DNA of 64,000 nt. It comes from Branchiibius sp. NY16-3462-2. Lineage in GTDB: Bacteria > Actinomycetota > Actinomycetes > Actinomycetales > Dermatophilaceae. Under the pieces are notes generated by a model that was not told the DNA's origin, did not search any database, and worked only from the letters and a program-made list of their open reading frames with translations. Made by a program: the position numbers and the translations under genes. The stretch covers positions 62,001 through 126,000 of the forward strand of contig NZ_LVCF01000004.1 in NCBI RefSeq assembly GCF_001594145.1, written 5' to 3'. Of the stretch, positions 16,783 to 25,079 are shown in pieces. The stretch's first letter is position 1; the number at the start of each line of letters is the position of its first letter.

Positions 16783-17265
16783 ATGCAACTTCCGCAACCG
16801 GAGCGCCGCGTGTCGGCCCGGGCGCCGGGCTACTGGCGGCTGCGCGGCGGCCTGGTTGCCGTGGTTCTGCTGGTTGTCGCTGCCGTCGTGCAGTTCACCG
16901 TGCACCCGCCCACGCCGCTGGCCGTCCTGATGTGGCTCGTGGTCGCCGCCATCGCCGTGGTCGAGGTGCTGGTGATGCCGCGCTGGCGCTTCGCGGTGCA
17001 CCGGTGGGACGTCAACCAGGAGGCGGTGTCGACCCAGATCGGTTGGTGGGTCAGCGAATTGCGGGTCGCGCCGATCAGCCGGGTGCAGACGGTCGACACC
17101 GAGCGTGGGCCGTTGATGCGCTGGCTGGGGTTGAGCACGGTGACCGTCACGACTGCCTCGTCCAAGGGCGCTCTGCATATTCCGGCCCTCGACGTCGACG
17201 TGGCCACCCAGCTGGTCTCCGATCTGACGGCGATCAGCGCGGCCGATCACCGGGACGCCACCTGA
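16783..17265 (+). CDS. PH-domain membrane protein, YdbS-like
   Basis: This 160-residue protein has two adjacent transmembrane helices (about residues 22-40 and 45-62) followed by one bacterial PH domain (DUF304; RWRFAVHRWDVNQEAVSTQIGWW... ending ADHRDAT). The pattern matches Bacillus YdbS. The ATG at 16783 is preceded by TTGGGT and six bases, another leaderless-looking layout. Its stop overlaps the start of the next, larger PH protein by one base, so the two are coupled as in the ydbS-ydbT pair. In Bacillus this pair has been linked to resistance to a bacteriocin; whether that applies here is not known. Confidence 0.8.
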   Translation: MQLPQPERRVSARAPGYWRLRGGLVAVVLLVVAAVVQFTVHPPTPLAVLMWLVVAAIAVVEVLVMPRWRFAVHRWDVNQEAVSTQIGWWVSELRVAPISRVQTVDTERGPLMRWLGLSTVTVTTASSKGALHIPALDVDVATQLVSDLTAISAADHRDAT

Positions 17266-18746
17266 TGGACCAGGACGACTGGCGGCGGTTGTCCCCACGG
17301 ATGCTGCTGGTCCACCCGTTCAAGGAGATCGGCCGCTTCGTGCCAGCGTTGGTGGCGGCCGCGATCTTCGGCACCACCACCGACGACCCGTGGTGGTGGG
17401 TGCTAATCGTGGTCGTGGTCTTCGTGGTGATCGGGACACTGCGCTGGCTGACCACGCGCTACCGGTTCACCGACCAGCGGGTGGAGTTGCAGCACGGGGT
17501 GTTCACCAAGCAGCTGCTCACCACCCCGATCGATCGGGTGCGCAGCGTCGATGTCACTGCGTCGCCGCTGCACCGGCTGCTGGGGTTGGCGAAGGTGCGG
17601 ATCGGCACGGGTGCCGGCGAGAACGATCTGGTGCTCGACGGACTGACCGGCGCACAGGCAGCCAACCTGCGGGCGGAACTGCTGCACCGCGACCCGCAGC
17701 TGCAGGCCACGACCAGCGAGGCTGATCAGCCGCTGGCCCCGGTCGGCGAGCGGGTGCTGCTGACCTGGCAGCCCTCCTGGGTGCGGTTCGCGCCGTTCAA
17801 TCCGTCGAACATGGTGATCGTCCTGGTGCTGGCCGGGTTCGTGTTCCGGATCGTCAACGATCTGCACCTCGATCCGAACAGCAACCCCGAGATCCATGAC
17901 GCCATCGACTGGTTGCGCGGTCGGGTCCTGCCCCTGGCGGTAGCGCTGTCTGCTCTGGCGATCCTGGCACTCGCGGCAGTCCTCGCGATGGCCGGATATC
18001 TGCTGGCGTACTACGGTTTCCGCCTCACCGCCGACGACATCGGCCACACCTGGCACGTCACGCGCGGCTTGTTGACGACCCGGTCAACGTCGTTGGACAC
18101 CAGACGGATTCGCGGTGTCACCATCCATCAGCCGGTGCCGTTGCGCTGGGTCGGCGGCGGTCGGTTGTCGGCGATCACCACCGGGTTGCACGGTCGGCAC
18201 GATGAGGACCGCTCCCGCGGCGACGCCGACCTGCTGGCGCCGCCGTCACCGGTGCCGGTCGTGCTGGGTCTGGCGGCCGACGTCATCGACCCCGCCGTGC
18301 TGGCCCATCCGATCGCACCGCACGGCCCGGTCGCCACCCGCCGGCGCTACACCCGGGCGCTGTGGCCGACCCTGGTCGTGGTGCTCGCGCTGGTGCTGGC
18401 GGCGACCCTGGGCCCCCTGCCGCTCTGGGTGGCGTACGCCGCGCCCATCCTGTTGCCCGCCGCCGGCCTTCTCGCGTGGGACCGGGCCCGTCGTCTCGGG
18501 CACACCATCGCCGGCGACTACTTGGTCAGCCGGACCGGTGGGCTCGGTGGGGCGACCCACGTGGTGCGCACCGACGGCACAGTGGCCGTCGTGGTGCGGC
18601 AGTCGATCTTCCAACGGCGACAGGGTGTGGCCAGCGTCGAACTCGCCACGGCCGCGGGCGAACAGGGCTACACCGTGCTCGACGTGACCTCCGACCGGGC
18701 CACGGAACTGGCCGATGCACTGTTGGCCTCGGCGGCCAACGGGTGA
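17265..18746 (+). CDS. PH-domain membrane protein, YdbT-like
   Basis: This 493-residue membrane protein has repeated PH (DUF304) domains. Hydrophobic helix pairs lie near residues 22-65, 180-200/220-250 and 360-395. Each pair is followed by a PH-type beta domain (TTRYRFTDQRVELQHGVFTKQLLTTPIDRVRSVDV; then the GFRLTADDIGHTWHVTRGLLTTRSTSLDTRRIRG block; a third after DYLVSRTGG). The start overlaps the previous stop (TGATG). It probably forms a membrane complex with the smaller PH protein. The function in actinobacteria is unknown. Confidence 0.8.
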   Translation: MDQDDWRRLSPRMLLVHPFKEIGRFVPALVAAAIFGTTTDDPWWWVLIVVVVFVVIGTLRWLTTRYRFTDQRVELQHGVFTKQLLTTPIDRVRSVDVTASPLHRLLGLAKVRIGTGAGENDLVLDGLTGAQAANLRAELLHRDPQLQATTSEADQPLAPVGERVLLTWQPSWVRFAPFNPSNMVIVLVLAGFVFRIVNDLHLDPNSNPEIHDAIDWLRGRVLPLAVALSALAILALAAVLAMAGYLLAYYGFRLTADDIGHTWHVTRGLLTTRSTSLDTRRIRGVTIHQPVPLRWVGGGRLSAITTGLHGRHDEDRSRGDADLLAPPSPVPVVLGLAADVIDPAVLAHPIAPHGPVATRRRYTRALWPTLVVVLALVLAATLGPLPLWVAYAAPILLPAAGLLAWDRARRLGHTIAGDYLVSRTGGLGGATHVVRTDGTVAVVVRQSIFQRRQGVASVELATAAGEQGYTVLDVTSDRATELADALLASAANG

Positions 18747-18753
18747 GATCCGC

Positions 18754-20397
18754 TCAGATCCAGCTCGGCAGCCACATCCGTGCCTGCCAGTGGGTGTAGG
18801 GGATCACCTGTGCCGTCCAGATCGGCCAGAAGAACACGAACAGCGCCACGGTCAGCACCGTGAACGAGCCGACGGCGATCCGCCCGGCCCGCACTCGGCG
18901 TACGGACGCATCGGGCGCCCCGAGCACCAGGCCGAGCACGAAGACGCAGGCCAGCACGATGTAGGGCACGAAGACGACCGAGTAGAACGTGAAGATGGTG
19001 CGGTCCTGGTAGCTGAACCACGGCAACCATCCGGCCATCACGCCGCCGACGATCGCGCCCGCGCGCCAGTCCCGGCCGAAGAGCCAGTAGAAGATGCAGA
19101 TGACCAAGGCGATCGCGCCGAACCACCAGATCAGCGGGTTGCCAAGGGACGTGACCGCCTTCGAGCACTGGTCGACGGTGCACCCGGCATCCTTGCCGGG
19201 CGATTCGTAGAAGAACGAGGTCGGGCGCGTCTGCAGGATCCACGACCACGGGTTGGACATGTAGGGGTGCTCGGAGGTGATGCTCTTGGCCGAGTTGTAC
19301 ATCTCGATGTGGTACTGCCACAGACTGCGCAACGTGTCCGGCAACCACGCGAACAGTGAACTGTCCGGGGAGAATCCACTGTCCTGGGTCGCGGGATTGG
19401 CCGCCGCCCAGTGGCGGTCGTAGCCGTCGTCGCTGCGGAACCAGCCGATCCAGCACAACAGATAGGTCAGCACGCTGACGCCGACCAGCTTCACCATCGC
19501 CGGCAGCGCGTCCTTCAGGAAGGTCCCGGCGATCCAGTTGCGGACACCCGCCGCGCGGCGTGCACCCAGGTCCCACCAGACCGTCATGAGCCCGAAGATC
19601 GCCAGGTAGAACCCGTCGGACCACTTGGTGGCCATGCCCAGGCCGAGGCAGACGGCGGCGACCCAGCGCCACGGCCGCCAGCCCAGCCACGGACCGAGCG
19701 CGGCGACCGACCCGCCGGACTCCCGCACGGCGGCCACCTTGTCGGCCAGGATCCGCCGGCTGCGATCCCGGTCGGCCAGCAGCGCCGCGAAGGCCGCCAG
19801 CGGCCAGAACATCACCAGTCCGTCGAGGATCGACACCCGCGACATCACGAAGGCGGTGCCCTCGAAACACAACAGGATCGAGGCCAGCGTTGCCAGCAGC
19901 GGGGAGCGGAACAGGTGCCAGGCACACCGGCCGATCAGATAGATCGCGATGGTCCCGGCCAGCGCCACTCCCACGCGCCAGCCGAAGGAGGAGTCGATCC
20001 CGAAGATCCACTCGAAGAATCCGATGACCCACTTGCCGAACGGCGGGTGCACCACGAAGTCGGCCTGGCTGCCGTAGACCTGCGGGCTGCCCATGGTGAA
20101 GAGGTTGTCGCTCTGGGAGCCGAAGATGTTCTGCTGCCGCTCGATGCCGTACTGGATCAGCGACCAGCCCTCTTTGACGTAGTACGTCTCGTCGAAGATC
20201 AACTGGTGCGGGCGACCGAGATCCCAGAACCGCAGGATGCCGCCGATGAGCGCCACCAGCGCCGGGCCGAGCCATGCCCACAGCTTCTCCCGGGCGGTGC
20301 GCGGGCGGCCGAGCAGCCGTCGGCGCAACTGGTAACGCAGCGGGAGCGGTGAGTCGGCGACCGGGGGCGCGGGTGCGTCGAGGGTCGTGGAGCTCAC
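18754..20397 (-). CDS. pmt: Polyprenol-phosphate-mannose-protein O-mannosyltransferase (Pmt)
   Basis: This 547-residue GT39 glycosyltransferase has about eleven predicted membrane spans. The first extracytoplasmic loop holds the catalytic DE of the LIFDETYYVKEGWS motif, and HPPFGKW follows. It moves mannose from polyprenyl phosphate-mannose to Ser/Thr of secreted proteins, usually lipoproteins and cell-wall proteins. Several secreted proteins in this window have Ser/Thr/Pro-rich linkers that would be suitable targets. The GTG at 20397 is preferred: it leaves a 52-base divergent gap to rsmI, while the longer frame would run into rsmI. The arrangement pmt-rsmI divergent is typical of actinobacteria. 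Confidence 0.92.
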   Translation of the reverse strand: MSSTTLDAPAPPVADSPLPLRYQLRRRLLGRPRTAREKLWAWLGPALVALIGGILRFWDLGRPHQLIFDETYYVKEGWSLIQYGIERQQNIFGSQSDNLFTMGSPQVYGSQADFVVHPPFGKWVIGFFEWIFGIDSSFGWRVGVALAGTIAIYLIGRCAWHLFRSPLLATLASILLCFEGTAFVMSRVSILDGLVMFWPLAAFAALLADRDRSRRILADKVAAVRESGGSVAALGPWLGWRPWRWVAAVCLGLGMATKWSDGFYLAIFGLMTVWWDLGARRAAGVRNWIAGTFLKDALPAMVKLVGVSVLTYLLCWIGWFRSDDGYDRHWAAANPATQDSGFSPDSSLFAWLPDTLRSLWQYHIEMYNSAKSITSEHPYMSNPWSWILQTRPTSFFYESPGKDAGCTVDQCSKAVTSLGNPLIWWFGAIALVICIFYWLFGRDWRAGAIVGGVMAGWLPWFSYQDRTIFTFYSVVFVPYIVLACVFVLGLVLGAPDASVRRVRAGRIAVGSFTVLTVALFVFFWPIWTAQVIPYTHWQARMWLPSWI

Positions 20398-20449
20398 CCG
20401 CGACAGGGTAACCGAGGCGTCTTGGCGTGGTCCGTGCGACGCTAACGAC

Positions 20450-21280
20450 ATGGCGGACGGTCTGTTGGTGTTGGCAGGTACGCCGATCGGTGACCCCCGT
20501 GATGCACCGGCCCGGTTGGTCTCGTGGCTGGCCCAGGCGCACGTCGTCGCGGCAGAGGACACCCGACGGTTGCACCGCCTCACCGAGCAGTTGGAGGTGT
20601 CGCCCCGCGGCCGGGTGCTCAGCTACCACGAGCACAACGAGCGCGCTCGCACGCCGGAGTTGGTCGAGCGCCTGAGTGCGGGGGACAGCGTGCTGCTGGT
20701 CACCGACGCGGGGATGCCGTCGGTGTCCGATCCCGGTTATCGATTGGTGACCGCGGCGATCGCCGCGAATGTGCGGGTCACCTGCGTGCCCGGTCCGTCC
20801 GCGGTGTTGATGGCGCTCGCGGTGTCCGGACTGCCGACCGACCGGTTCTGCTTCGAAGGTTTCCTGCCCCGCAAACCAGGCGAGCGCGCCCGGCACCTGG
20901 CCACCCTGGCCACCGAACCGCGCACGATGGTGTTCTTCGAGGCGCCGCACCGGCTCGCCGAGATGCTCTCAGCGGTGGCCGACGCGTTCGGGCCGGACCG
21001 GCCCGCGGCGGTGTGCCGGGAGCTGACCAAGACCTACGAGGAAGTACGTCGAGGCGGCCTGGCCGAGCTCGCGGACTGGGCGGTCGAGGGTGCCCGCGGT
21101 GAGATCACGGTGGTCGTGGCCGGGGCGCGCGGTGCCTCGGTCGCCGTCGAGGACGTCCTGCCCGAGGTGCTTTCCCGGGTCGCCGACGGTGAGCGTCTGA
21201 AGGACGTCTGCGCCGAGATCGCCTCTGCGACGGGGCTGTCCAAGAAGGCGCTCTATGACGCGGCGGTCGCATCACGGTGA
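20450..21280 (+). CDS. rsmI: 16S rRNA (cytidine(1402)-2'-O)-methyltransferase RsmI
   Basis: This 276-residue SAM-dependent tetrapyrrole-methylase-fold enzyme 2'-O-methylates C1402 in the ribosomal P site. The conserved N-terminal LAGTPIGDPRDA, the AEDTRR segment, TDAGMPSVSDPG and VPGPSAVLMALAVSGLPTDRFCFEGFLPRK are all present. The ATG at 20450 starts at the expected family position. The C-terminal RsmI HTH extension (GLSKKALYDAAV) is intact. It overlaps the downstream DUF2079 gene by four bases (GTGA). Confidence 0.93.
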   Translation: MADGLLVLAGTPIGDPRDAPARLVSWLAQAHVVAAEDTRRLHRLTEQLEVSPRGRVLSYHEHNERARTPELVERLSAGDSVLLVTDAGMPSVSDPGYRLVTAAIAANVRVTCVPGPSAVLMALAVSGLPTDRFCFEGFLPRKPGERARHLATLATEPRTMVFFEAPHRLAEMLSAVADAFGPDRPAAVCRELTKTYEEVRRGGLAELADWAVEGARGEITVVVAGARGASVAVEDVLPEVLSRVADGERLKDVCAEIASATGLSKKALYDAAVASR

Positions 21281-22707
21281 GACTGCGGGCGGCGCTGTTA
21301 TGGCTGGTCGGCAGTCTCTGGCTGGCGATGTGGTCGATCGCGAGGTACAACGCAGGTCTGGCCACGTCGTACGACCTGGGGATCTTCAGCCAGTCGGCCA
21401 AGTCCTGGTCGCAGGGGCACTGGCCACGCTCGGACATCCGCGGGCTCGACCTGCTCGGTGATCACTTCAGTCCGGTTCTCGCGCTGAACGGTCTGTGGTG
21501 GCGGATCTGGTCCGATCCCCGCGTGCTGCTGCTGGTGCAGGCGATCCTGATCGCCCTGGCGATGGTGATTGTCTGGTGGGTCGCTCGCACACTTGTCGGC
21601 GAACCAATTGCCCTGGCCCTGTTCGCGGTTGGCCTGATCGCTCGGGGGACGATCGCTGCGGACCTGTTCGACTTCCACGAGGTGGCGTACGCCGCGCCCA
21701 CCGTTGCGCTGTTGGCGGCGGCTGCTGTGCGGGGTCGCTTCCGCCTCGCCGTCGGTGCGGCCATCGTCCTGGTGTTGGTGAAGGAGGATCTGGGGCTGAC
21801 AGTGATCGCGGCCGCTGCAACGTGGTGGTTGCTGCACCGCGATGGGTGGCGACGGCCGGCGGTGCTGGCAGGTGTCGGCGTCGCGGGACTGGTCGCAGCG
21901 ACCGTGGTGCTGCGGGTCGTGGGCGGCGGGTCGGGCTACGGAGTCTTCTTCGGGGGATCGGGCAGCACGCCCATGGGGCAGCAGGTCGACACCGGGTGGT
22001 CCTGGTGGCGGTTGGCACCGTTAGCTCTCTTCGCAGTCACCGCGCTCTTCGTCGGACTGCGCTCTCCCGTAGCGGTTCTGGCCATCCCGACCCTGGCCTG
22101 GCGGATGATCGGCAACAACCCGTCGTACTGGCGGCTGGACACCCACTACGACCTCATCCTGGTGCCCATTGCCCTGATCGCCGCGGCGCACGCGATGTCC
22201 CGCCTCCCGTCCGCCCACTTTTGGAACGCTTTTCACCCGCAGCGCGACATTTCAGGTGAATCCCGATCCAAAAGTCCGGTCGTCGCCTCCGCTGCAGTTC
22301 TCGGTGGCGTGATCAGCGTCGGTCTGGGCGGCAGCCAACTGGTCGAGGTGGCTGCTGCGCCGTGGCATGCCGTTGCCCCCACCCAGCGGTTCCGCGACCT
22401 GCAGGAGATCAGTGCGCGGATCCCGAAGGACGCACCGATCGCGGCCAGCAACACCACCGGCGCCTACCTGGTCGCCACCCATGATCAGGTGTGGTCGATC
22501 GAGTCGGCGCCGGCGGTGCGCTACGTGGTCTTCGGGCGGGACGGCGGACCGCTGGACGAAGTGTCGGGCTGCCAGGGCGACGCGTTGCTGGACGATGCGA
22601 AGGGGCTCGGGGGCGCGACCGCGCAGGGTGACATCATCGCCATCCGCTACCTCGAGCCCACCGTCGTTAGGCTGGCCGACTGCGATGAAGCCGGCTCAGA
22701 CCGGTAG
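21277..22707 (+). CDS. DUF2079 multi-pass membrane protein
   Basis: This 476-residue integral membrane protein has about nine to ten hydrophobic spans. The N-terminal YDLGIFSQSAKSWSQGHW and the DHFSPVLALNG segment are hallmarks of DUF2079, a family related in topology to GT-C glycosyltransferases. The Asp/His of the first outside loop could be catalytic by analogy. Its GTG overlaps the rsmI stop. It may transfer sugar to a lipid or protein acceptor, which is inference from fold resemblance only. Its last 12 bases overlap the 3' end of cysK on the other strand. Confidence 0.8.
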   Translation: MRLRAALLWLVGSLWLAMWSIARYNAGLATSYDLGIFSQSAKSWSQGHWPRSDIRGLDLLGDHFSPVLALNGLWWRIWSDPRVLLLVQAILIALAMVIVWWVARTLVGEPIALALFAVGLIARGTIAADLFDFHEVAYAAPTVALLAAAAVRGRFRLAVGAAIVLVLVKEDLGLTVIAAAATWWLLHRDGWRRPAVLAGVGVAGLVAATVVLRVVGGGSGYGVFFGGSGSTPMGQQVDTGWSWWRLAPLALFAVTALFVGLRSPVAVLAIPTLAWRMIGNNPSYWRLDTHYDLILVPIALIAAAHAMSRLPSAHFWNAFHPQRDISGESRSKSPVVASAAVLGGVISVGLGGSQLVEVAAAPWHAVAPTQRFRDLQEISARIPKDAPIAASNTTGAYLVATHDQVWSIESAPAVRYVVFGRDGGPLDEVSGCQGDALLDDAKGLGGATAQGDIIAIRYLEPTVVRLADCDEAGSDR

Positions 22708-23685
22708 GGCGGCACTGTCCTGCGCGGTGACGTTGCCGTAGATCCCCGCCGACAGGTAGCGCTCCCCGGAATCGGGCACGATCGCCACGATGGTCTTGCC
22801 GACGTTCTCCGGTCGCTGCGCCAACTGCGTGGCGACGTGCAGGATGGCACCAGCGGAAGAGCCCGCCAGGACACCCTCCTCGCGGGCCAGGGCCTGCGCC
22901 GCCAGGTAGGCATCGGCGGTCTCCACCGCGACGTACTCATCGGCGATGGATTGGTCGAAGTTGTCGGGGACCTGCTGCGGCTCGGCCTCGGTGATCTTGT
23001 GCACCCCGTCGATCTCCTTGGGATAGGGGTTCTCCGGCGTCGGCACCGAACCCCAGCCGGGCTCGGCCACGACGACCTGCACCCCGGGCTTGTTCTCCTT
23101 CAGGAAGCGGCCGGTCCCGGACAACGTGCCACCGGTCCCGACGCCACCGACCAGGATGTCGACCGAACCGCCCGTGGCCTTCCAGATCTCCGGGCCGGTC
23201 GTGTCGTAGTGGTACTGCGGGTTGACCGGGTTGGCCAACTGGTCGGTGAAGTAGGCGTCCGGGTGCTCGGTGCGCGCGCGTTCGCGCAGCAGCACAAGCG
23301 CATCCGGGTCCAGAAAGAACGTGTTGGGCACGGCGATGACATCAGCGCCGAACGCGCGCAGCAGGGCGACCTTGTCGGCACTGATGTTGTCGCCGGCGTA
23401 GAACGTCGAGCCGTAGCCACGTGAAGCGGCGATCGCTGCGAGGGCGATGCCGGTATTGCCGCTGGTCAGGTCCACGATGCGGCCGCCGGGCTGGAGCTCA
23501 CCGCGCTCCTCGGCATCGCGGATGATCGCCCACGCGATGCGGTCCTTCACCGATCCGATCGGGTTGAAGGTCTCCAGTTTCGCGACGATACGCGCGCCCA
23601 GGTCGCGGTTGCGGCCGTAGCGGGTCAGTTCGAGCAGGGGAGTGTCGCCGATGAGTTCGGTGATCTCCGTGACGAGGACAGCCAT
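22696..23685 (-). CDS. cysK: Cysteine synthase (O-acetylserine sulfhydrylase)
   Basis: This 329-residue PLP enzyme makes L-cysteine from O-acetylserine and sulfide. The PLP lysine is K47 in NPIGSVKDR. The substrate loop TSGNTG, the phosphate-binding GTGGTLSG and the late GSSAGA are conserved. It lacks CBS domains, so it is a plain CysK. AGGAG lies six bases before the ATG. It is divergent from an ABC importer gene, and the 200-base gap holds an AT-rich control region. With the importer, it suggests a sulfur-supply function. Confidence 0.9.
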   Translation of the reverse strand: MAVLVTEITELIGDTPLLELTRYGRNRDLGARIVAKLETFNPIGSVKDRIAWAIIRDAEERGELQPGGRIVDLTSGNTGIALAAIAASRGYGSTFYAGDNISADKVALLRAFGADVIAVPNTFFLDPDALVLLRERARTEHPDAYFTDQLANPVNPQYHYDTTGPEIWKATGGSVDILVGGVGTGGTLSGTGRFLKENKPGVQVVVAEPGWGSVPTPENPYPKEIDGVHKITEAEPQQVPDNFDQSIADEYVAVETADAYLAAQALAREEGVLAGSSAGAILHVATQLAQRPENVGKTIVAIVPDSGERYLSAGIYGNVTAQDSAALPV

Positions 23686-23776
23686 GGGTACTCCTAGGGG
23701 TGGGATGGCGAATGTCGTTGCAGTCCAACGGTTCCGGGCATGGCCCGAGGTCGTCAGATAATTCCTGTCGGATAAC

Positions 23777-23791
23777 TATGGCATAACCATA
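23777..23791. promoter_or_regulatory. Candidate regulator site between cysK and the ABC importer
   Basis: TATGG-CATAA-CCATA is a perfect 15-base interrupted palindrome in an unusually AT-rich stretch. It also contains ATAAC repeated with an 11-base period. It could bind a LysR-like sulfur regulator; this is a guess from position. Confidence 0.45.
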
Positions 23792-23809
23792 CCCACTGAA
23801 ATCAATAAT

Positions 23810-23838
23810 TAGACATTATCGACGAACGGCGCTAGCGT
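23810..23838 (+). promoter_or_regulatory. Sigma-A-type promoter of the ABC importer operon
   Basis: TAGACA, 17 bases, TAGCGT. The predicted transcript would begin near 23845, about 60 bases before the ATG at 23905. Confidence 0.5.
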
Positions 23839-23904
23839 CGGCGCCCGCAACCTTGTGCGACCCACTGCGGGGCGATCTGCCCCCGATCGAAAGTGACCAA
23901 CCCC

Positions 23905-25074
23905 ATGACCGAGAACACCCCCGGAACCCCTGAGCAGAACGATTCTCACGACGCTGCGCCCGCCGGCGACCAGGTCCTGCCCAGCGGTGCGCGGGTCGAA
24001 GCCAATGTCGATGCCGATGCCCCCAAGGGCGTCAGCCGCCGCAGTCTGGTGACCGCCGGTGCGGTCGTCGCGGCCGCCGCCGGAGTCGGCGGCTGGGCGT
24101 TCCTGCGCAGCCAGGACCACGACGTACAGGCCGCCACCGGCACGCCCACCGTGACCAACTCGTGGGCCAAGAAACAGTTGGCGCTGGTCTCGCCCAGCGG
24201 GGTCTGTGAAGCGCCACTCATCGCGGCGTACGAGAAGGGTCTGTTCAAACAGGCCGGCCTCGACGTCGTGCTGAAGAAGTCCGGCACCGACGAAGACACC
24301 ACGGCCGCAGTCGGTTCCAGCAAGTACGTCGCATCCAACGGCATCTTCTTCAACTTCCTCGGGCCGATCTACAACGGCACACCGGTCAAGCTCAGCGGTG
24401 GTCTGCACCACGGCTGCCTGGACCTCTACTCCCGCAACGACGGCTCGGTCCCCACCGTGGCCTCCTTGAAGGGCAAGAAGATCGGCGTCAGCAACCTGCA
24501 GGGTTCGGCGACCAACTTCTTCTCCCTGGATCTGCTGGACGCCGGCATCAACTCCAGCCCGGCCGCCAAGCAGGTCGAGTGGGTCGTCATCGAGCAGGAC
24601 CTGCTGCCGGAGGCGTTGAAGTCCAAGAAGGTCGACGCGATCGCGACCGCCGGCGGCTTCCTGCCGATCATCCAGGGGGTGAAGGACGGATGGGCCAAGG
24701 AACTGTCCAACAACCGCAACCTGTCGACCAACGCTGCCTACCCGTGCTGCGCGGTCGCCCTGAACCAGACCTTCGTCACCCAGGACCCGGTCACTGCGGC
24801 CACCTTGGTCAGCACGTGGATCGAAGGTTCCCGGTGGGTGGGTGCCAACCTCGAGGAGGCCGCGCACCTGGTCACCGAGAAGAAGTACGTCTCCGGTAAG
24901 CCCGAGGAGGCCCTGGCCGTGCTGCGGACCCTGACCTTCGACCCCTCGACCGCGAGTCTGCACAAGGCCCTCGAGCCGGGGATTGCCAAGTTCATTAAAA
25001 CCGGGTTCCTGCCCGCGGCCACCAACCCCCAGGTGCTGGCCGACAAATCGTTCGTCGACCTGAAGCTGGCCTGA
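23905..25074 (+). CDS. ABC transporter substrate-binding protein, nitrate/sulfonate/taurine type
   Basis: This 389-residue exported solute-binding protein carries a twin-arginine signal (SRRSLVTAGAVVAAAAGVGG, about residues 43-65) with no lipobox cysteine, so it is probably Tat-exported and N-terminally anchored or free. The mature part is an SsuA/NMT1-like type II binding protein (APLIAAYEKGLFKQAGLDVVLKKSG; VASLKGKKIGVSNLQG). The ATG at 23905 is used; an in-frame GTG at 23893 is possible. It is the first gene of an operon with a permease and an ATPase. The substrate is unknown; a sulfur compound fits the cysK neighbour. Confidence 0.8.
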   Translation: MTENTPGTPEQNDSHDAAPAGDQVLPSGARVEANVDADAPKGVSRRSLVTAGAVVAAAAGVGGWAFLRSQDHDVQAATGTPTVTNSWAKKQLALVSPSGVCEAPLIAAYEKGLFKQAGLDVVLKKSGTDEDTTAAVGSSKYVASNGIFFNFLGPIYNGTPVKLSGGLHHGCLDLYSRNDGSVPTVASLKGKKIGVSNLQGSATNFFSLDLLDAGINSSPAAKQVEWVVIEQDLLPEALKSKKVDAIATAGGFLPIIQGVKDGWAKELSNNRNLSTNAAYPCCAVALNQTFVTQDPVTAATLVSTWIEGSRWVGANLEEAAHLVTEKKYVSGKPEEALAVLRTLTFDPSTASLHKALEPGIAKFIKTGFLPAATNPQVLADKSFVDLKLA

Positions 25075-25079
25075 GCGCG

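Noticed and set aside
18668..20950. Long minus-strand frame overlapping pmt and rsmI
   Set aside because: The pmt frame carries the membrane spans and catalytic motif; this frame is an Arg-rich shadow.
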